DNA from: Ciona savignyi | Taxonomy: Eukaryota; Chordata; Ascidiacea; Phlebobranchia; Cionidae | Reading direction: 5' to 3' | DNA: 64,000 bases | NCBI GenBank assembly: GCA_000149265.1 | Contig: CH003267.1 | Span: 680,202-744,201 of the forward strand | In this document: in pieces, positions 1-18,155 of the stretch | How the letters are laid out: each line of letters begins with the position of its first letter | Numbering within the stretch: position 1 is the stretch's first letter | Position numbers and translations under genes: made by a program | The notes under the pieces: generated by a model | What the model was told of the DNA's origin: nothing | Seen by the model: only the letters and a program-made list of their open reading frames with translations | Database searches by the model: none

Positions 1-2779
1 GCAATGCGTATTCTTTGCACTACTGTTGCCCAGAGTTTTTGAAGAATCCATTTAACAGTCGAAAATCTTCTCAAGATGTTTATAGCTTTGGAATGGTGGT
101 GTATCACATACTTACCCGAAAGGTTCCATTTGGTGAATTTCACGATGAACATTATGTTAAAGAAGCAATTATAGGTAAACAGCGACCTTCACTTAATAAA
201 GACGCTCTACAAAATTGCAAAAGTAGTGAAAAGAATTTGTATTACTGCTTGCAGGATGTTATGAAACAATGTTGGAGTCATGTTCCTAGTGAGAGGCCCA
301 AAATATCTGTAGTAAGAGAACAACTTCAGAAAGCCCTTTTTGCTGATAACCACTGTAGAAACCTTGGACTGGAAATGGCTGAAGACGCTGTGTATTTGTT
401 AAAACAGTTAAATGTTAAACTGGAACCATTAAAACAGATAAAAAAAGAAAAAACACTGAAAGACTTTACTACAAAATGTGCCAAAACCTTTGCGAATACG
501 TCATTAATATCTTCTGATGTACAGCGTTCGTGTAGTTCAACGTTTTCTGATACTGATAATATGTCCCCGAAATTAGGTTATCAATGTGAAACCACAGTAA
601 ACACTGAAAGTTCAAGCCTTGACAAAGTTGGTGATCCGATTGTTTCAGATGTTCCGATACAAAGAGTACATTTTGTAAGTCCGAAAGTGGAAAAGGATAA
701 AGATAGAACGGAGCAAGTGAAACCAATAATCCGTATAAATAGTGAACCAAAAAGCCCGGATAGCAGTGGCAGTAAATCTGAATATCTTTTCACAAGCAAA
801 GATTCTTCCCAAATGACTTTGGAATCATATCCAACGTTTTCATCTCCTGAACCTTGCAACAAGGATTACAAACCAAGTACAGTTAGTAAGTTCAATTGTT
901 TTTAGAAAGCTAGAATTCAACCTGATTAATAATTAAAAAACAGCCTCATTTTAATAAAAAAATGACTATTGCGTTATTTTCAAAACAACAATCTTGTTTC
1001 AAATACTAATATCTAATGTCTCAGGTGATCTTGGTTATACCAACACATGTACGGCTGAAAAATCTAGACTTGGATCTTTGACTGAGACGATGACAATAGA
1101 TGATGATCTTAATCATGTATTTGCTGTGAGCCCAAATACGTTTTTACTAGGTTGGTGATGTTCTATCAATTTTGGCGTTTTCTTACATGGTAAAAAGTCA
1201 GCACTTTTTTATACAAACTATCCTAGAACAAGTCCTGCTATCGAGAAAAATGTAAAAAAAAGTTGTCCATTTTTCAGCATTTTTGGCATTATCGAAGGGT
1301 AAAGGTGTGTAACATAATTCAGAAAAATTCTAATTAAACCGCAGAAAATCCCCAAAACTAAAATATGTATAAGCAATTATAAAGACACCGGCCCGTTGGT
1401 CTAACGGTTAAGTGCATCGCCTTTTAATTGAAAGGTTGCAGGGCGAAACTGGTCGCTAGCTAGTCAGTTGTGTTCTTGGGCAAAGCACTTTACGGACATT
1501 GCCTAAACCCAGCAGATTAATGGGTTCTACCAAATTAAAGGAACGTGTCAATCATATACAACACAGTGCAATAGCTCCGGCAACCCGACGATGGGCGCAA
1601 GGTGATCTGACGATTTCCTGTGTGGTAGCCCCCTTGGTTTTCCAATTCACTGGGATAAAGATGAATATCCTATCCTATCCTATTATTATGCATATAAAAG
1701 AGCTGGAAAACCAAATCCAAACTATTACCTAAAATAAATACAAATCGGTAGTGAATTTCAATGCAAACAAAAACCAGAGTTGCTTATCACGAGCGTGGCA
1801 CAAAAGTAAAACCAATATTGCTTTTTTAGAATTGGACAGGAATTTATAATTACATAAGCAAACTTTTAACACAGGTTCCTCATATAATAAATATAACATT
1901 GGGAAATTGGTAATTGGCGTATAAATTTAAAAATATATATTTCTAGATGATGCAGGTACGTGCATGGAGAAAGCGCTCTATGATGAAGCAATTGAACTTC
2001 TAAAGAAATATAAAGTTGAAGATGGCAATGAACTGGAACAAATTTATGTGGATATGAAACTGGCTTTTTGCTATTTTAAACAAATGAACCTAGAAGAAGG
2101 AAACCGCATTTTCGAAGAAGCTTTCAAGAAATTAGGCGAGATTACACCATCCAAAAAATTAGCGGCTGTTCTTTATGACATTGCTGAAATGTATAGAACA
2201 AAAGGCATGGAGTCTAGAGCCATGTTTCTGTACTCTTCAGTTATGCAGGTATGTTCCAAACAAGATTGGTCTAATGTCAACCTTGCAGTTTTAAATAACT
2301 GCTTGAATGGAATGATGCGCAATGATCAGCAGCTAAACGATGGAACTCCTGCAAAAAAGAAAAATATCGAAATCTTTCGGGGTATGTTGCATAAACTTAG
2401 TGGGATAACAGATAAACATGGGAAAATTCCTGAAGCTTTATGTTTGGGTTATTATTACCTCGGTCGGTGCTACTCCCAGCGAGATGATGGTAAATCATCG
2501 TCACATTATAACAAGCGTGCGGTGCAAGCGATGCAAACAGCCTACCCCGATTCCTACAAGAAATTTTACATGGTTAGTTATGCAATGCACAATCTGGCAG
2601 TAAACCAAGAAAAAATCGGGCGAAACGAAGACGCACTGCGGTATTTTCAAAAAGCTATTCAATACATGAAAGAAGCTACAAACTGGGACTCCATTGAGGA
2701 AAGAGACAAAGAAATGGAACATACCTTGAGGTGTCAGAATTCTCTTCGATGTAAAATGGGATTGCAACCAGAGATATGA
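1..2779 (+). CDS. Protein kinase (TKL/RIPK-like) C-lobe fused to TPR region, 5' partial
   Basis: Three exons join in phase: 1-885 (begins upstream of the window), 1025-1150 and 1947-2779; both introns are phase 1 and GT-AG. The first exon carries the kinase C-lobe: a CCPEF version of the APE motif, DVYSFGMVVY (subdomain IX) and a CW-x6-RP motif of subdomain XI, as in RIPK, IRAK and other TKL kinases. A polar, Ser/Thr-rich linker of about 200 residues follows. The last exon encodes about 275 residues of helical repeats; 'YYYLGRCYSQRDD' and 'MHNLAVNQEKIGRNEDALRYFQKAI' type segments are clear tetratricopeptide repeats. The kinase N-lobe, including the ATP-binding lysine, lies outside the window, so catalytic competence cannot be judged. 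The kinase-plus-TPR layout suggests a signalling scaffold; a specific vertebrate orthologue is not recognised. Confidence 0.8.
1389..1690 (+). repeat. tRNA-derived SINE (copy 1, full length)
   Basis: The head resembles a tRNA, with an A-box-like TGGTCTAACGG, followed by a conserved body (GGTTCTACCAAATT, CCCGACGATGGGCG) and a CTATC-repeat tail. It lies in an intron of the kinase/TPR gene. The same body recurs at 9697, 11118, 12633, 13295 and 18600. Confidence 0.85.
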
Positions 2780-2799
2780 TTAAGTGCATCGAACTCTCT

Positions 2800-2970
2800 C
2801 GGAAATTACTAACCTCGCGCCTACCGTCAGGTTACTGGAGCTTTTTCAGTGTGTTGTGTTTATGAACACTTTCTTTAATTTGGTATAGAACCTATTAATT
2901 TGCTGTGTTCAGGCAATGTCCATTAAATGCATTGCCCAAGGACAAAACCGGCTCGCTAAATCTCTCGATA
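2800..2970 (-). repeat. SINE fragment just after the TPR gene stop codon
   Basis: A degraded reverse copy of the same SINE body, with ACCTCGCGCC, CCGTCAGGTTACTGGAGC and GGCAATGTCC recognisable. It sits about 20 bases past the stop codon, so it probably forms part of the 3' UTR. Confidence 0.7.
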
Positions 2971-3921
2971 AAAACCAGTACTGACTGTATACTTCTGAAA
3001 TAAAGGCAGCAATTTAAGTTTTGCAATTGATGTGGCTTATTTTAGTATTCAGTTTTTGGCTTACTTACCAGCAATAAGTAAGTCAATCACCCATGAGAAT
3101 TGCTGATTTTACAAAATAATAGTGTAGATCTATTTGATTAATTTATTATTACTTTTAATATTTTTTTACATTTTAACTTTGTGATGCACTTCAATTATGC
3201 CTTTTAACGAATCACCTTTCTTCATTGCAGTTTTATCGTGCTGTAATTTTATAACTATTTGCGCTAGTTTTAGATATATACTTTATAGAATATAATAACA
3301 TGAACAAAACTGTTTTTGCGTGTATAGTTTGCGTATACCCAATTAATAGACCTCTCTATGCACGGCAGGGTGTAACGAGTATCAATGGTGGTAATTCCCC
3401 AATGTTTATTCGGTTGGAAGCAACATGCTATGCTGCGCGCCGGTGTTCTCGTTTAGCTGTCCAAGCAAGCTAACTACCTTTTTTTTAAATCTGCAACCCT
3501 TTATGCTTTTAATAAAGCATTGTTTATAACAAATGTAAGACAGGTATTTTTTTTCAAACCAGCGAAAGTTTCCTAATCAATTTGTGCTTTAATATGGACT
3601 ATTAAATATTTGGTCTTTTTGAAAAGATTTGTGTATATAGTTTATGATAAAGTTGCTCACCATGCATATAATGGGTCAATAAGATAAATTTGGTGGGCGT
3701 AGCGCTGAGAGGCGGTTTATATTAAAGCATTTCTATAAGAGGTAACTTGGTAAAGCTGTTGATTCACCCGGTACCGTAGAAAACCCACACGTTGTAATCT
3801 CTGTTTGTATGTGTCATGAAAACGACAATCAAGATAACATCATTTATATAAATGGAGAAGTAATGACCAGCAATGCACCAAATACACCTTCTTTATTAGT
3901 ACTGGTAGCTTGGTGGGTAGC
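2971..3921. other. Intergenic, no gene recognised
   Basis: AT-rich sequence between the kinase/TPR gene and the LTR element. No coding pattern, RNA gene or clear repeat was recognised. Confidence 0.5.
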
Positions 3922-3926
3922 ATGTC

Positions 3927-4409
3927 TGTGGTGAATCGATGCTTTCGGGAAATAATATAATTTTCATGTATAATGAACACGTATACTGTTTGTAGAACCC
4001 GTATGTGAACGACGTATATCTAACATGTCATTTGCGTCGTATTTACGACAACTAAACCGCCTTTTGTACTTAAAACACCAGTCGTTATCCCAATTAAAAT
4101 GGGCGTCGAAATGTCTCCCCACTTTGCTATATATTGCCGTGTATGTAAACGTACAAAATATTGCCACCATAACCGCGTTACTATGCGCTGCATTCTCAGC
4201 AATAGAATGCAGCTTACAGAATAAAATACTGCCTTGCGTCTAAAGTCTATATTCTGATTTTATGCTGTAAGTTATCGGAGTCAGAAATCAGACAAGCACC
4301 GACTTTACAAACTGGAAAGGACAGCCTAAAGTGACCTTTTGGTTTAGCGACTAGCGGCCAAATGCACTTGCCCCTATAGATTTAAGGAAAAGAAAAGTAG
4401 GGGTGCTAA
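3927..4409 (+). repeat. 5' LTR
   Basis: Begins TGTGGTGAATCG and ends GGGGTGCTAA, the same as the copy at 6596-7078. It ends in TAA instead of the usual CA; this end is set by the 5-base target duplication. Confidence 0.88.
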
Positions 4410-5069
4410 ATTGGTGACCCCGACGTGATATGAACGCGCAACCTTACCGAAGAAAAGTGTATAACCGAAGAAGCTTCATTTCGAAGTTGTTAAAGAACTA
4501 AAAAACTCGCTTATAGAGAAAGAAACTTGAAGTTACCGCCTAGAACTGTTTATAGAAGAAACCGCCTGAAGTGTTTTGTCATCATCAACTGAAGTCAGCG
4601 ACGTATATTGTTCAAGATTAAGAACTGTCTAAATCACCCGATTGAGCCAAGACCTCGACAGGAATCTGCGTGAACAATCAGAAGAAGTCGTTTTCTACAG
4701 CCCAAGTGAAGATTCGCCGTGGAAATCCCGACGAACGAAGAAAGAAAAATTCTTTTACGATCAGGAGTTTATTTTTGTTTGTTTTTTTAAATCATTTTAA
4801 TAATAGTTTTTAGTTTTTTTAATTTTTTTTTGTTTCTGCCTATTTCAAATACTTATTGCTAAGTAACTGTGTGTGCTTGATAACTGCAATCCAGAGCCAC
4901 CTGGTTAATTTTATTTGACTTCCAAAGAATTCGTAGTCCTAGGTTGGTTATTAAATACTTGGATAACTACAATGATGCATAATAGCGGTGTCTCATTTTA
5001 CAGGTTTGCAGACAGAAAGAACCAAACCCGACCATCATCCACAAGTGCACGAACACCAGTTCTCAGAAA

Positions 5070-6101
5070 ATGGTTAGTGGCGCTTGCGATATTTTGTCAT
5101 ATGACCCTATACGTCCATACAGCAACCGACTAAACAGTAAATCAGGCGCGTCTATGTCTAATTTTCGTCTGTCGTGTGAGGTTAAAGTTGACTCGCCGTT
5201 TAAATCACGCTTTCGTTGCCACTTTGGCATAAATGGTCGTCAAAAAGTCCGAAAATTAAATAGTTGTAAGCGTAAACGCTTTAATATACCGTTTTCAAAA
5301 CGAGTGTCGAAATCCGCTCCTCCCAGGTCGTTCTTTGTCGCAGACTATAAAACTGGTACGCGCTATTTTGTGGATGAAAGTGAGGAATGTTCTGTTCTAC
5401 CTCCAATGGATAATGTCAGTTCATTATTTAACTCCGGAAATTGTTCATCTACGTTAAATGACACTAATATCAAAGTGTCTGGTAAAGAAACTGTTTTTAT
5501 AAGTTTTAATGGCGTCGGTAAATTTCGTTGGAGTTTTCGCGTTGGAAATGTACTGCATCCCGTAATTGGTAGGGATTTCTTGCAGTATTTTGGTTTTAAA
5601 GTAGATGCGCGAAATTGTCGTCTTGTTAAAGTTCCTACTTATAAACGTGTGTCTGACATACGTTTCCAAAGCAAGCGCAACTTAGCTTTTGTATATGGAA
5701 TATGTGCCCGCAATTATAACGCCAGTTTTCGTCCTTCGCTCTCCAGGGTTGTTCCTTGTGTAGAAAATGGTGAGACTTGCCGTCTAAGTGCGTCGAATTG
5801 TCCGAAGTCGTTTCCTATAGTTAAGTCCGTTTGTACAAACGCTGCAGAGGTTATTAAATTAGCTACGGCTGTTCTTCCAGTTTGCAAAGCGTCGTTGCAA
5901 TTTAAGCATAATAGTATAAAAGATCGTACTGGCCAAAACGAATCGCCTGTAGCACCACCCATTCCCACACGCGTGGCGTATCCTCCACCTGTTCCACAAC
6001 AGGCAATGACGCCACCGCCAATTCCACGTCGAGTTACACGGTCTGTGTATAGAACCTATACGGTGCCAAGTTTGATCGAACGTATTGCCGTAGTTTCATA
6101 G
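5070..6101 (+). CDS. Retropepsin-like protein with altered active site (LTR element ORF)
   Basis: A 343-residue open frame, basic in its N-terminal part (NSCKRKRFN, KRVSKSAPPR). Residues about 90-190 match the aspartic protease region of Ty3/gypsy elements: a FFVADYKTGTRYFVD strand, then CSVLPP, then HPVIGRDFLQYF and a VDARNCRLV strand, in the usual order. The active-site triad D-T/S-G reads D-E-S (codons 5373-5381), so the Asp is kept but the following Thr and Gly are not. The C-terminus is proline-rich with repeated PPIP/PPPVP motifs. No polymerase domain follows. The frame is intact between matching LTRs, so it is not simply old decay. Whether the protein is made, starts at 5070 or is spliced is unknown; a structural or nucleic-acid-binding role is possible but unproven. 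Confidence 0.7.
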   Translation: MVSGACDILSYDPIRPYSNRLNSKSGASMSNFRLSCEVKVDSPFKSRFRCHFGINGRQKVRKLNSCKRKRFNIPFSKRVSKSAPPRSFFVADYKTGTRYFVDESEECSVLPPMDNVSSLFNSGNCSSTLNDTNIKVSGKETVFISFNGVGKFRWSFRVGNVLHPVIGRDFLQYFGFKVDARNCRLVKVPTYKRVSDIRFQSKRNLAFVYGICARNYNASFRPSLSRVVPCVENGETCRLSASNCPKSFPIVKSVCTNAAEVIKLATAVLPVCKASLQFKHNSIKDRTGQNESPVAPPIPTRVAYPPPVPQQAMTPPPIPRRVTRSVYRTYTVPSLIERIAVVS

Positions 6102-6595
6102 TTGGTAAGAGCGCTGCGTTATGTGTCACTGACTATTAACATGTCTAATATTGGTCGTTATTACCTTTCGCCACCTTTATGTCTATATTTTGTTGCCCTA
6201 TCGCACTGCGAGGCTATTTGTTTATATTTTATTTTCCCGCTAATCAGCGAAGATATATGCTACTAATTTTAATTGCTTGGTTGGCGAAAGAATGGTCTCA
6301 TGGGGTCATGTGATACAATTCGCGGCGTTGCTGCCTTAATTGTGAGATGGCACAATTTCGATTAAAAATACACAACAGTTATACACGCACTCACATACAA
6401 TGCACCAGTTTGTTATGCATAATTGTGTAGCCTGGCGTTTAATTGCCCAACCACGGTCTATTAGTTTTTGCAGGTTCGAATTAATTCTACGTGGTGCTGT
6501 GAAAGGCGATCAAGAATTTTCCCTCAACATCGAATCTCACCACAACGAGAATAGGCATAATACTTTGTTTAAAAATGCCTGGAAAAAGGGAGATA

Positions 6596-7078
6596 TGTGG
6601 TGAATCGATGCTTTCGGGAAATAATATAATTTTCATGTATAATGAACACGTATACTGTTTGTAGAACCCGTATGTGAACGACGTATATCTAACATGTCAT
6701 TTGCGTCGTATTTACGACAACTAAACCGCCTTTTGTACTTAAAACACCAGTCGTTATCCCAATTAAAATGGGCGTCGAAATGTCTCCCCACTTTGCTATA
6801 TATTGCCGTGTATGTAAACGTACAAAATATTGCCACCATAACCGCGTTACTATGCGCTGCATTCTCAGCAATAGAATGCAGCTTACAGAATAAAATACTG
6901 CCTTGCGTCTAAAGTCTATATTCTGATTTTATGCTGTAAGTTATCGGAGTCAGAAATCAGACAAGCACCGACTTTACAAACTGGAAAGGACAGCCTAAAG
7001 TGACCTTTTGGTTTAGCGACTAGCGGCCAAATGCACTTGCCCCTATAGATTTAAGGAAAAGAAAAGTAGGGGTGCTAA
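6596..7078 (+). repeat. 3' LTR
   Basis: Second copy of the 483-base LTR, followed directly by the ATGTC duplication at 7079-7083. Confidence 0.88.
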
Positions 7079-7204
7079 ATGTCCATCGAAGGTTTACGAT
7101 TCGTAATTCGTCGGATATTTGGTGGCTCTTGGGCGAAAATTTAGACGATATCACGTGCAACCAATGTAGTGAGTAGTGACTTATTCTAAAATTACAGGAA
7201 TGTC

Positions 7205-7254
7205 TTAATTATGGGTCCCATTTGAAAAATTGGGACACATATTGTTTTTGTCCG

Positions 7255-7285
<31 letters not shown>

Positions 7286-8760
7286 TTTCTTTTTTTTTGT
7301 CAAACGCTTGACAGGCATGGCATGTCGCCCCGACATCTACCAGAAGGAAAAATGGAATCGCAATGAGACTTTGCCATTTGTTAGACAACATGGTCTAGAT
7401 GAACAGAAACTAAAAGTTTGGGAGATAAAACCAGGGGAATTCCCCTGGAACGTTAAAAACCAAAACGGTATTTTTTTCTAAAAAACTAGCTTTTTGGGGC
7501 ATAGCGCTTGAACGGCAGCTCCAATTTGAATCAGATTTGGTAAAATGTAAGTGCATTAGTAACTGATTTAACACTTGAAAGAAATAAAAAAATTACCTAG
7601 GGAAATACCCTAAAAAATAACATTTTGTTTTCAAGTCATGATTGTGACAAGCACGCCATGTCGCCCCGACATCTACCGGAAGGAAAAATGAAATCGCAAT
7701 TAAACTTTGGTATTTGTTACACAACATGGTCTAGATGAACAGAAACCAAAAGTTTGGGGGATAAATTCAGGGGAATTCCCCGGGGGCGTTAAACACCAAA
7801 AACGGTATTTTTTTTTAAAAAAGTAGCTTTTTTGGGCATGGCGCTGGAACGGCTGCTTCAATCTGATTCAGATTTTGTGGAATGTAAGTGCATTACCTAC
7901 TAATTTAACAATTAGAAAAAATAAAAAAAAATTATCTAGGAAAATACCCTAAAAAAACATTTTGTTCTCAAATTATGTTTGTGACAGGCATGGCATAACG
8001 CCCTGACATCTACCAAAGGAATAATAGAATAGTAACAAAACTTGGTTATATGTTAGACAACATGGTCTAAATACGCAGTAAAAAAATTGTGGGTGATAAA
8101 TCTAGGGGAATTCCCCTGAGACGTTAAAATCCAAAACGGTTATTTTTCTAAAAAATTAGCTTTTCGGGCCATAGCGTTTGAACGGCTGCTCTAATTTTGA
8201 TCAGATTTAGTGGAATGCTGAATCGTTAGCCACCCTATGTCAATTAAAAGAAAGAAAACATTTACTTAGGGTAACTCCCTTAAAAACGAAGATAGGTTCC
8301 TGACTCAGCACATTGCACTGACATCTTCAACAAGGATTCGTCAAATTGAATTAAAACTTTAAGAATTGTTAGATAACATGACCCACATATGTAAAAACAG
8401 AAACTTATGTACTAAGCCCATGGGAAATTCCCCGAAGCCATCAAAAACTAAATCGGGCTGTTTTAGGAATTTAGCTTCATTTCACTACAGCGCTTGAAAA
8501 GAAGCTTTAATTTAAAACATTTGTGTTGAAATGTTCGTAAATCTAAAACGATTGTTCTTTTTTTACCTACACCTGGAGAAGAAGTTTGGTTTGATAACTT
8601 TGGGACCCATGCGTTTATGCTTGCAGAAACAAAAACTACATACTCATTGTATAAGAAACAAAATGTGGTTAGGGACCCTGTAGCAGTAGCATGAATATAT
8701 GGCATACAACATGTGTTTTACAAATAGTGGTGGTTAAACACGTGGTTGACACTCTCTAGT
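7205..8760 (+). repeat. Palindrome-rich element: four tandem units of about 330 bp
   Basis: One terminus carries ATGGGTCCCATTTG (about 7211) and the other GTGGTTGACACTCTCTAGT (ends near 8760). Between them four diverged units repeat every 316-335 bases; their palindromic GGGAATTCCCC-type cores lie near 7435, 7770, 8104 and 8420. Each good unit also has ATGTCG-CCC-CGACAT (7322-7336, 7658-7672), TAGAC-6-GTCTA (7382-7397) and an AGGG...CCCT stem. A T-rich tract lies at 7255-7300. There is no coding frame. Related arrays occur in reverse orientation at 52.2-55.6 and 59.7-61.0 kb. Confidence 0.85.
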
Positions 8761-9690
8761 TATTTCTAACATTCCTAAAAACCTTGATAGCCCGACGGTA
8801 GGCTTGACATAAGTTTACGTTTACCTGTGTGATAACCCAAATCCTCTTTCCCGTTTACTGCGAAAAAACTAAAATATCCAAAAAATAATTTAAAACAAAA
8901 TTAAAAGAAATCCCCATGCATATGTATTACGACTAACAACCGAAGCCAGTATCACACTTCCATAGCTAGGCGTATATAGCCTACCAAAGTAATTATTTCT
9001 GTGACTTTTAATGAAACACTAGATAAACATTAACAATCTTCGTGTTCATGCACAACGGACTGCAATCAAAGAGTCTCAAACCCTTGCATAAGAGGTGTTT
9101 ACTGGTTGAAGACAACCCGCTCATCCATGCACTTTTTTTCGAAGAGAAAAATACATGATTTATCTCATTTCTTTGGTATAAATAATACAATAACCTGGTT
9201 TATTGCAAGTTACTATTGAATTTTATTTAACATAGGTTACAATGTATAACTAAAATGTAAAATAAAGAAACACAAAATAAAGTTATACGCTAACGTTAAA
9301 AACAGTTTCAACTGCAACCAGAAAAAAATACCATTAAATTATTATTTCCATAAAAATCACACAAAATTATTAACATTGCTTATTAAACTGTTGCGTGAAA
9401 AATGTAAGTTATATAGAGTGGGCAAGTGTCATTCCTTTAAAAACTCTTGGTAGAAAAAGCCGGTAAAACAATATTAGGCTATAAACCACCCCGAAATTTA
9501 TTTACATTTTCATTTTTAGCAGTTTGTGAGAAAGCGATATTATATTTTATTCAGCGATAAAATATCATGATTGTAGACTGAATATCCTTGGTAGAATGAG
9601 CATAGCCTATGCTGTGGTGAAAATCTTGAGCGTTGGTATTTCCATCCCAATCTGTGGTCATGTTATTATGTTATCCAATAGAATAAGTCC
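8761..9690. other. Intergenic, nothing recognised
   Basis: AT-rich sequence with no supported coding frame, RNA gene or repeat. Confidence 0.5.
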
Positions 9691-9696
9691 GACAGA

Positions 9697-9985
9697 TAAG
9701 TCTGGTTGCTTAGTGCGTCGTCTTTCAGTTCAAGAGTTGCAGGTGCGAAACTAATCGCTAGCTAGTCGGTAATGTCCTTGATCAAGGCACTTAACGGTAA
9801 TTGCCTTAACCCAGCGGATTAATGGGTTCTACCAAATTGTAGGAACGTGTATGTCATATATACAACACACTACAATAGCTTCGGTAACCCGACGGTGGGT
9901 GCGAGGTGATCTGACGATTGCCCGTGTGTTAACCCCCTTGGATTTCCCATTCACTGGGTTAAACATGAATATTCTATATCCTAAG
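9697..9985 (+). repeat. tRNA-derived SINE (copy 3)
   Basis: A near-complete copy with the tRNA-like head (GGTTGCTTAGTGCGTCG), body (GGGTTCTACCAAATTG, CCCGACGGTGGG) and tail GAATATTCTATATCC. Confidence 0.85.
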
Positions 9986-10563
9986 GTAACAATTCAAAAC
10001 AATAAAATCCCAAATCACGTATGGCGGCAACCTAAAATAATACGTGTTGAGTCGAGTTCAAATTTATTTAAAACTCTTCGATACGTTGGTTCATCTAAAC
10101 ACCCCGATATATTTTATCCCATAGACATGTCCACAAGATCGACTCAGAGTCGTCATTTCGGTACCACTAGGACCTTTCGGCTGACGCTCTTATCGACTGA
10201 GCTTAATGGCCGGAATTTTGGGGTTTAAAATTGAGGGCATATCTATACTGATAAAAGGCTCACTATACATCAAAATAAATACACAACAGCACATATGCCT
10301 ACTTGTAAAGTCGTTGCAGTCATCTGACACGACGCTCCCAAGTTTTACTCCGCCAACACAAACGAACTCCCCTTCACACCAGTTAACCCTGTCGCATGAT
10401 TTAATGTTTAACTTACATTACACGATTTTTATACGTTAATGTGAGGTATGAGAAGGGTGATAGGCAAATAAAAAATAAATGTCACTAATAAGCATGCTAA
10501 CATAGCTATGGTTCGGAACGGATTATCAAACTGCGTATTGCACAGTATATTATTACACTTAAT

Positions 10564-16809
<6,246 letters not shown>

Positions 16810-17700
16810 TTTACAAACACATTACACGACAGATAAAGAATAGCTGATTAAAACGAATGAAACTTAAATCACCACGTACGCGAAACCACAACCCTACGTT
16901 GTTACTCAATCAGGAAATTTAGAAATCTATGCGGCCTACAATAAGTCCTGTGTTGATTTTAGGAGTGAGTCATTTTCCTGTTTTCATTTGCCTTCATTAA
17001 TACAGAACCTAAATTTATAAGTGTTTTATTGTTTTCTTTCAAGAGCTCCTGTTGTTGGTTTAGAATAATTCGTATTTGGTTAAAATATACAAACGTTCTT
17101 ACGCTGCTTATTTGCATACAAGCTGTACGTAAACAACGTTGCTGTTTAATTTTGTTGTCAGTTTACAAATATTACACCAACCCAGCAGTATTGAAATACT
17201 TCAAGTTTGCGTTTCTACCGTGTAAAACACAAAGTAGACCTTGAAATGAAAATAAACAAATTGCGTAGTTTAACGTGGGTACAAGACACTATTAGTAATT
17301 TGTATATATAATTTGTGTAAAATATAGTCCAAAATTCTACCTTTATTTCAAAATGTATATAAATTGTTTTGTAATTTTGCAGTCACCCTTAGTTACTGTT
17401 GTTAGTCCAGTGTGGTTATACCTACAACTAAAATTTTCTTATTATCTTATATTGTTGGCGGCATAGACTCATTAAACAAGGGAGTCTATGGTTGGCGGTG
17501 TTTATTATCTTATTCTGCTTCTAGATCTATTTATTTTTACTGAATGTAAGTAACATTAGTGACCCGGCGTAGGTTAGTGCGCTCCCTTTTAGGAGGCGTT
17601 AAACAAAATATTCTTCTTATTTCTCCAATGCAAACTGAGACTTATGTAGCGGCTGCTTATTTAATTTTTGAAATCTACAAGTTGACCTTTTACACAGTAG
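16810..17700. other. Upstream of intelectin-like gene, no other gene
   Basis: AT-rich. A short open frame at 17029-17244 has no domain and no coding look. Promoter elements for the minus-strand gene could lie just above 16809 but none is diagnostic. Confidence 0.45.
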
Positions 17701-18155
17701 ACGGGTAGCAGGGCCGGTTTTAGGCCGATTTGACCGATTAGATTAAATTGGGCCCCGCACCTTGAAGGGGCCCCGCGCTATTAAGAGGTTTAAAATACTA
17801 CTGAAACGTAAAATAAAAAGTGAAATAATATTCTTTCTCATAATATCAATTTGTTATGCATCGTAACTAAGTCAAATTTATATTTCTGTGTCTGCCTGTT
17901 ACGTCATAATGAATATGGTTGCTAAACAATATATACACTGTATATGTTTGGAAGTAAAACAATACCGGTATATCGTAAATAGGCATCCACATTACCTTTA
18001 ATTTGTTTTATAGCAAGTATTAAATGTCTATTTTTGTAGTTTGTATGTATTTTATGATATATAAACACCCATAAATTTTGCTATGAAGAGTGGGGGCCCC
18101 GCCATCAGATTTCTAATTGGGCCCCGCGGTTCCTAGCACCGGGCCTGACGGGTAG
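17701..18155. mobile_element. hAT-type miniature element with 8-bp duplication ACGGGTAG
   Basis: The element runs 17709-18147. Its ends CAGGGCCGGTTTTAGG and (inverted) CAGGCCCGGTGCTAGG form imperfect terminal repeats, and GGGCCCCGC blocks lie just inside both ends. The 8-base duplication ACGGGTAG flanks it at 17701-17708 and 18148-18155. No transposase is encoded. Confidence 0.88.

Larger units (their letters stand above)
3922..7083 (+). mobile_element. Young non-autonomous LTR retrotransposon with 5-bp target duplication
   Basis: Direct LTRs of 483 bases at 3927-4409 and 6596-7078 look identical by eye. The duplication ATGTC flanks the element at 3922-3926 and 7079-7083. The primer-binding site follows the 5' LTR at once (TGGTGACCCCGACGTGA from about 4412), typical of Ty3/gypsy-like elements. 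The interior is only about 2.2 kb and holds one good reading frame (5070-6101). No gag, reverse transcriptase, RNase H or integrase is visible. Matching LTRs imply a recent insertion, and mobilisation would need enzymes in trans. Boundaries are confident; the superfamily is inferred from the primer site and the protease-like domain. Confidence 0.9.

Noticed and set aside
1389..1470. tRNA gene
   Set aside because: The tRNA-like head does not fold as a full tRNA and continues into a SINE body repeated many times.
7230..7481. 83-residue frame with poly-Phe
   Set aside because: Created by the T-rich tract and the palindrome-rich repeat; no gene-like features.
9697..10439. Protein-coding frames of 77-125 residues
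   Set aside because: They run through a SINE copy; other SINE copies give the same peptide (SYIQHTTIA-type) by sequence identity.
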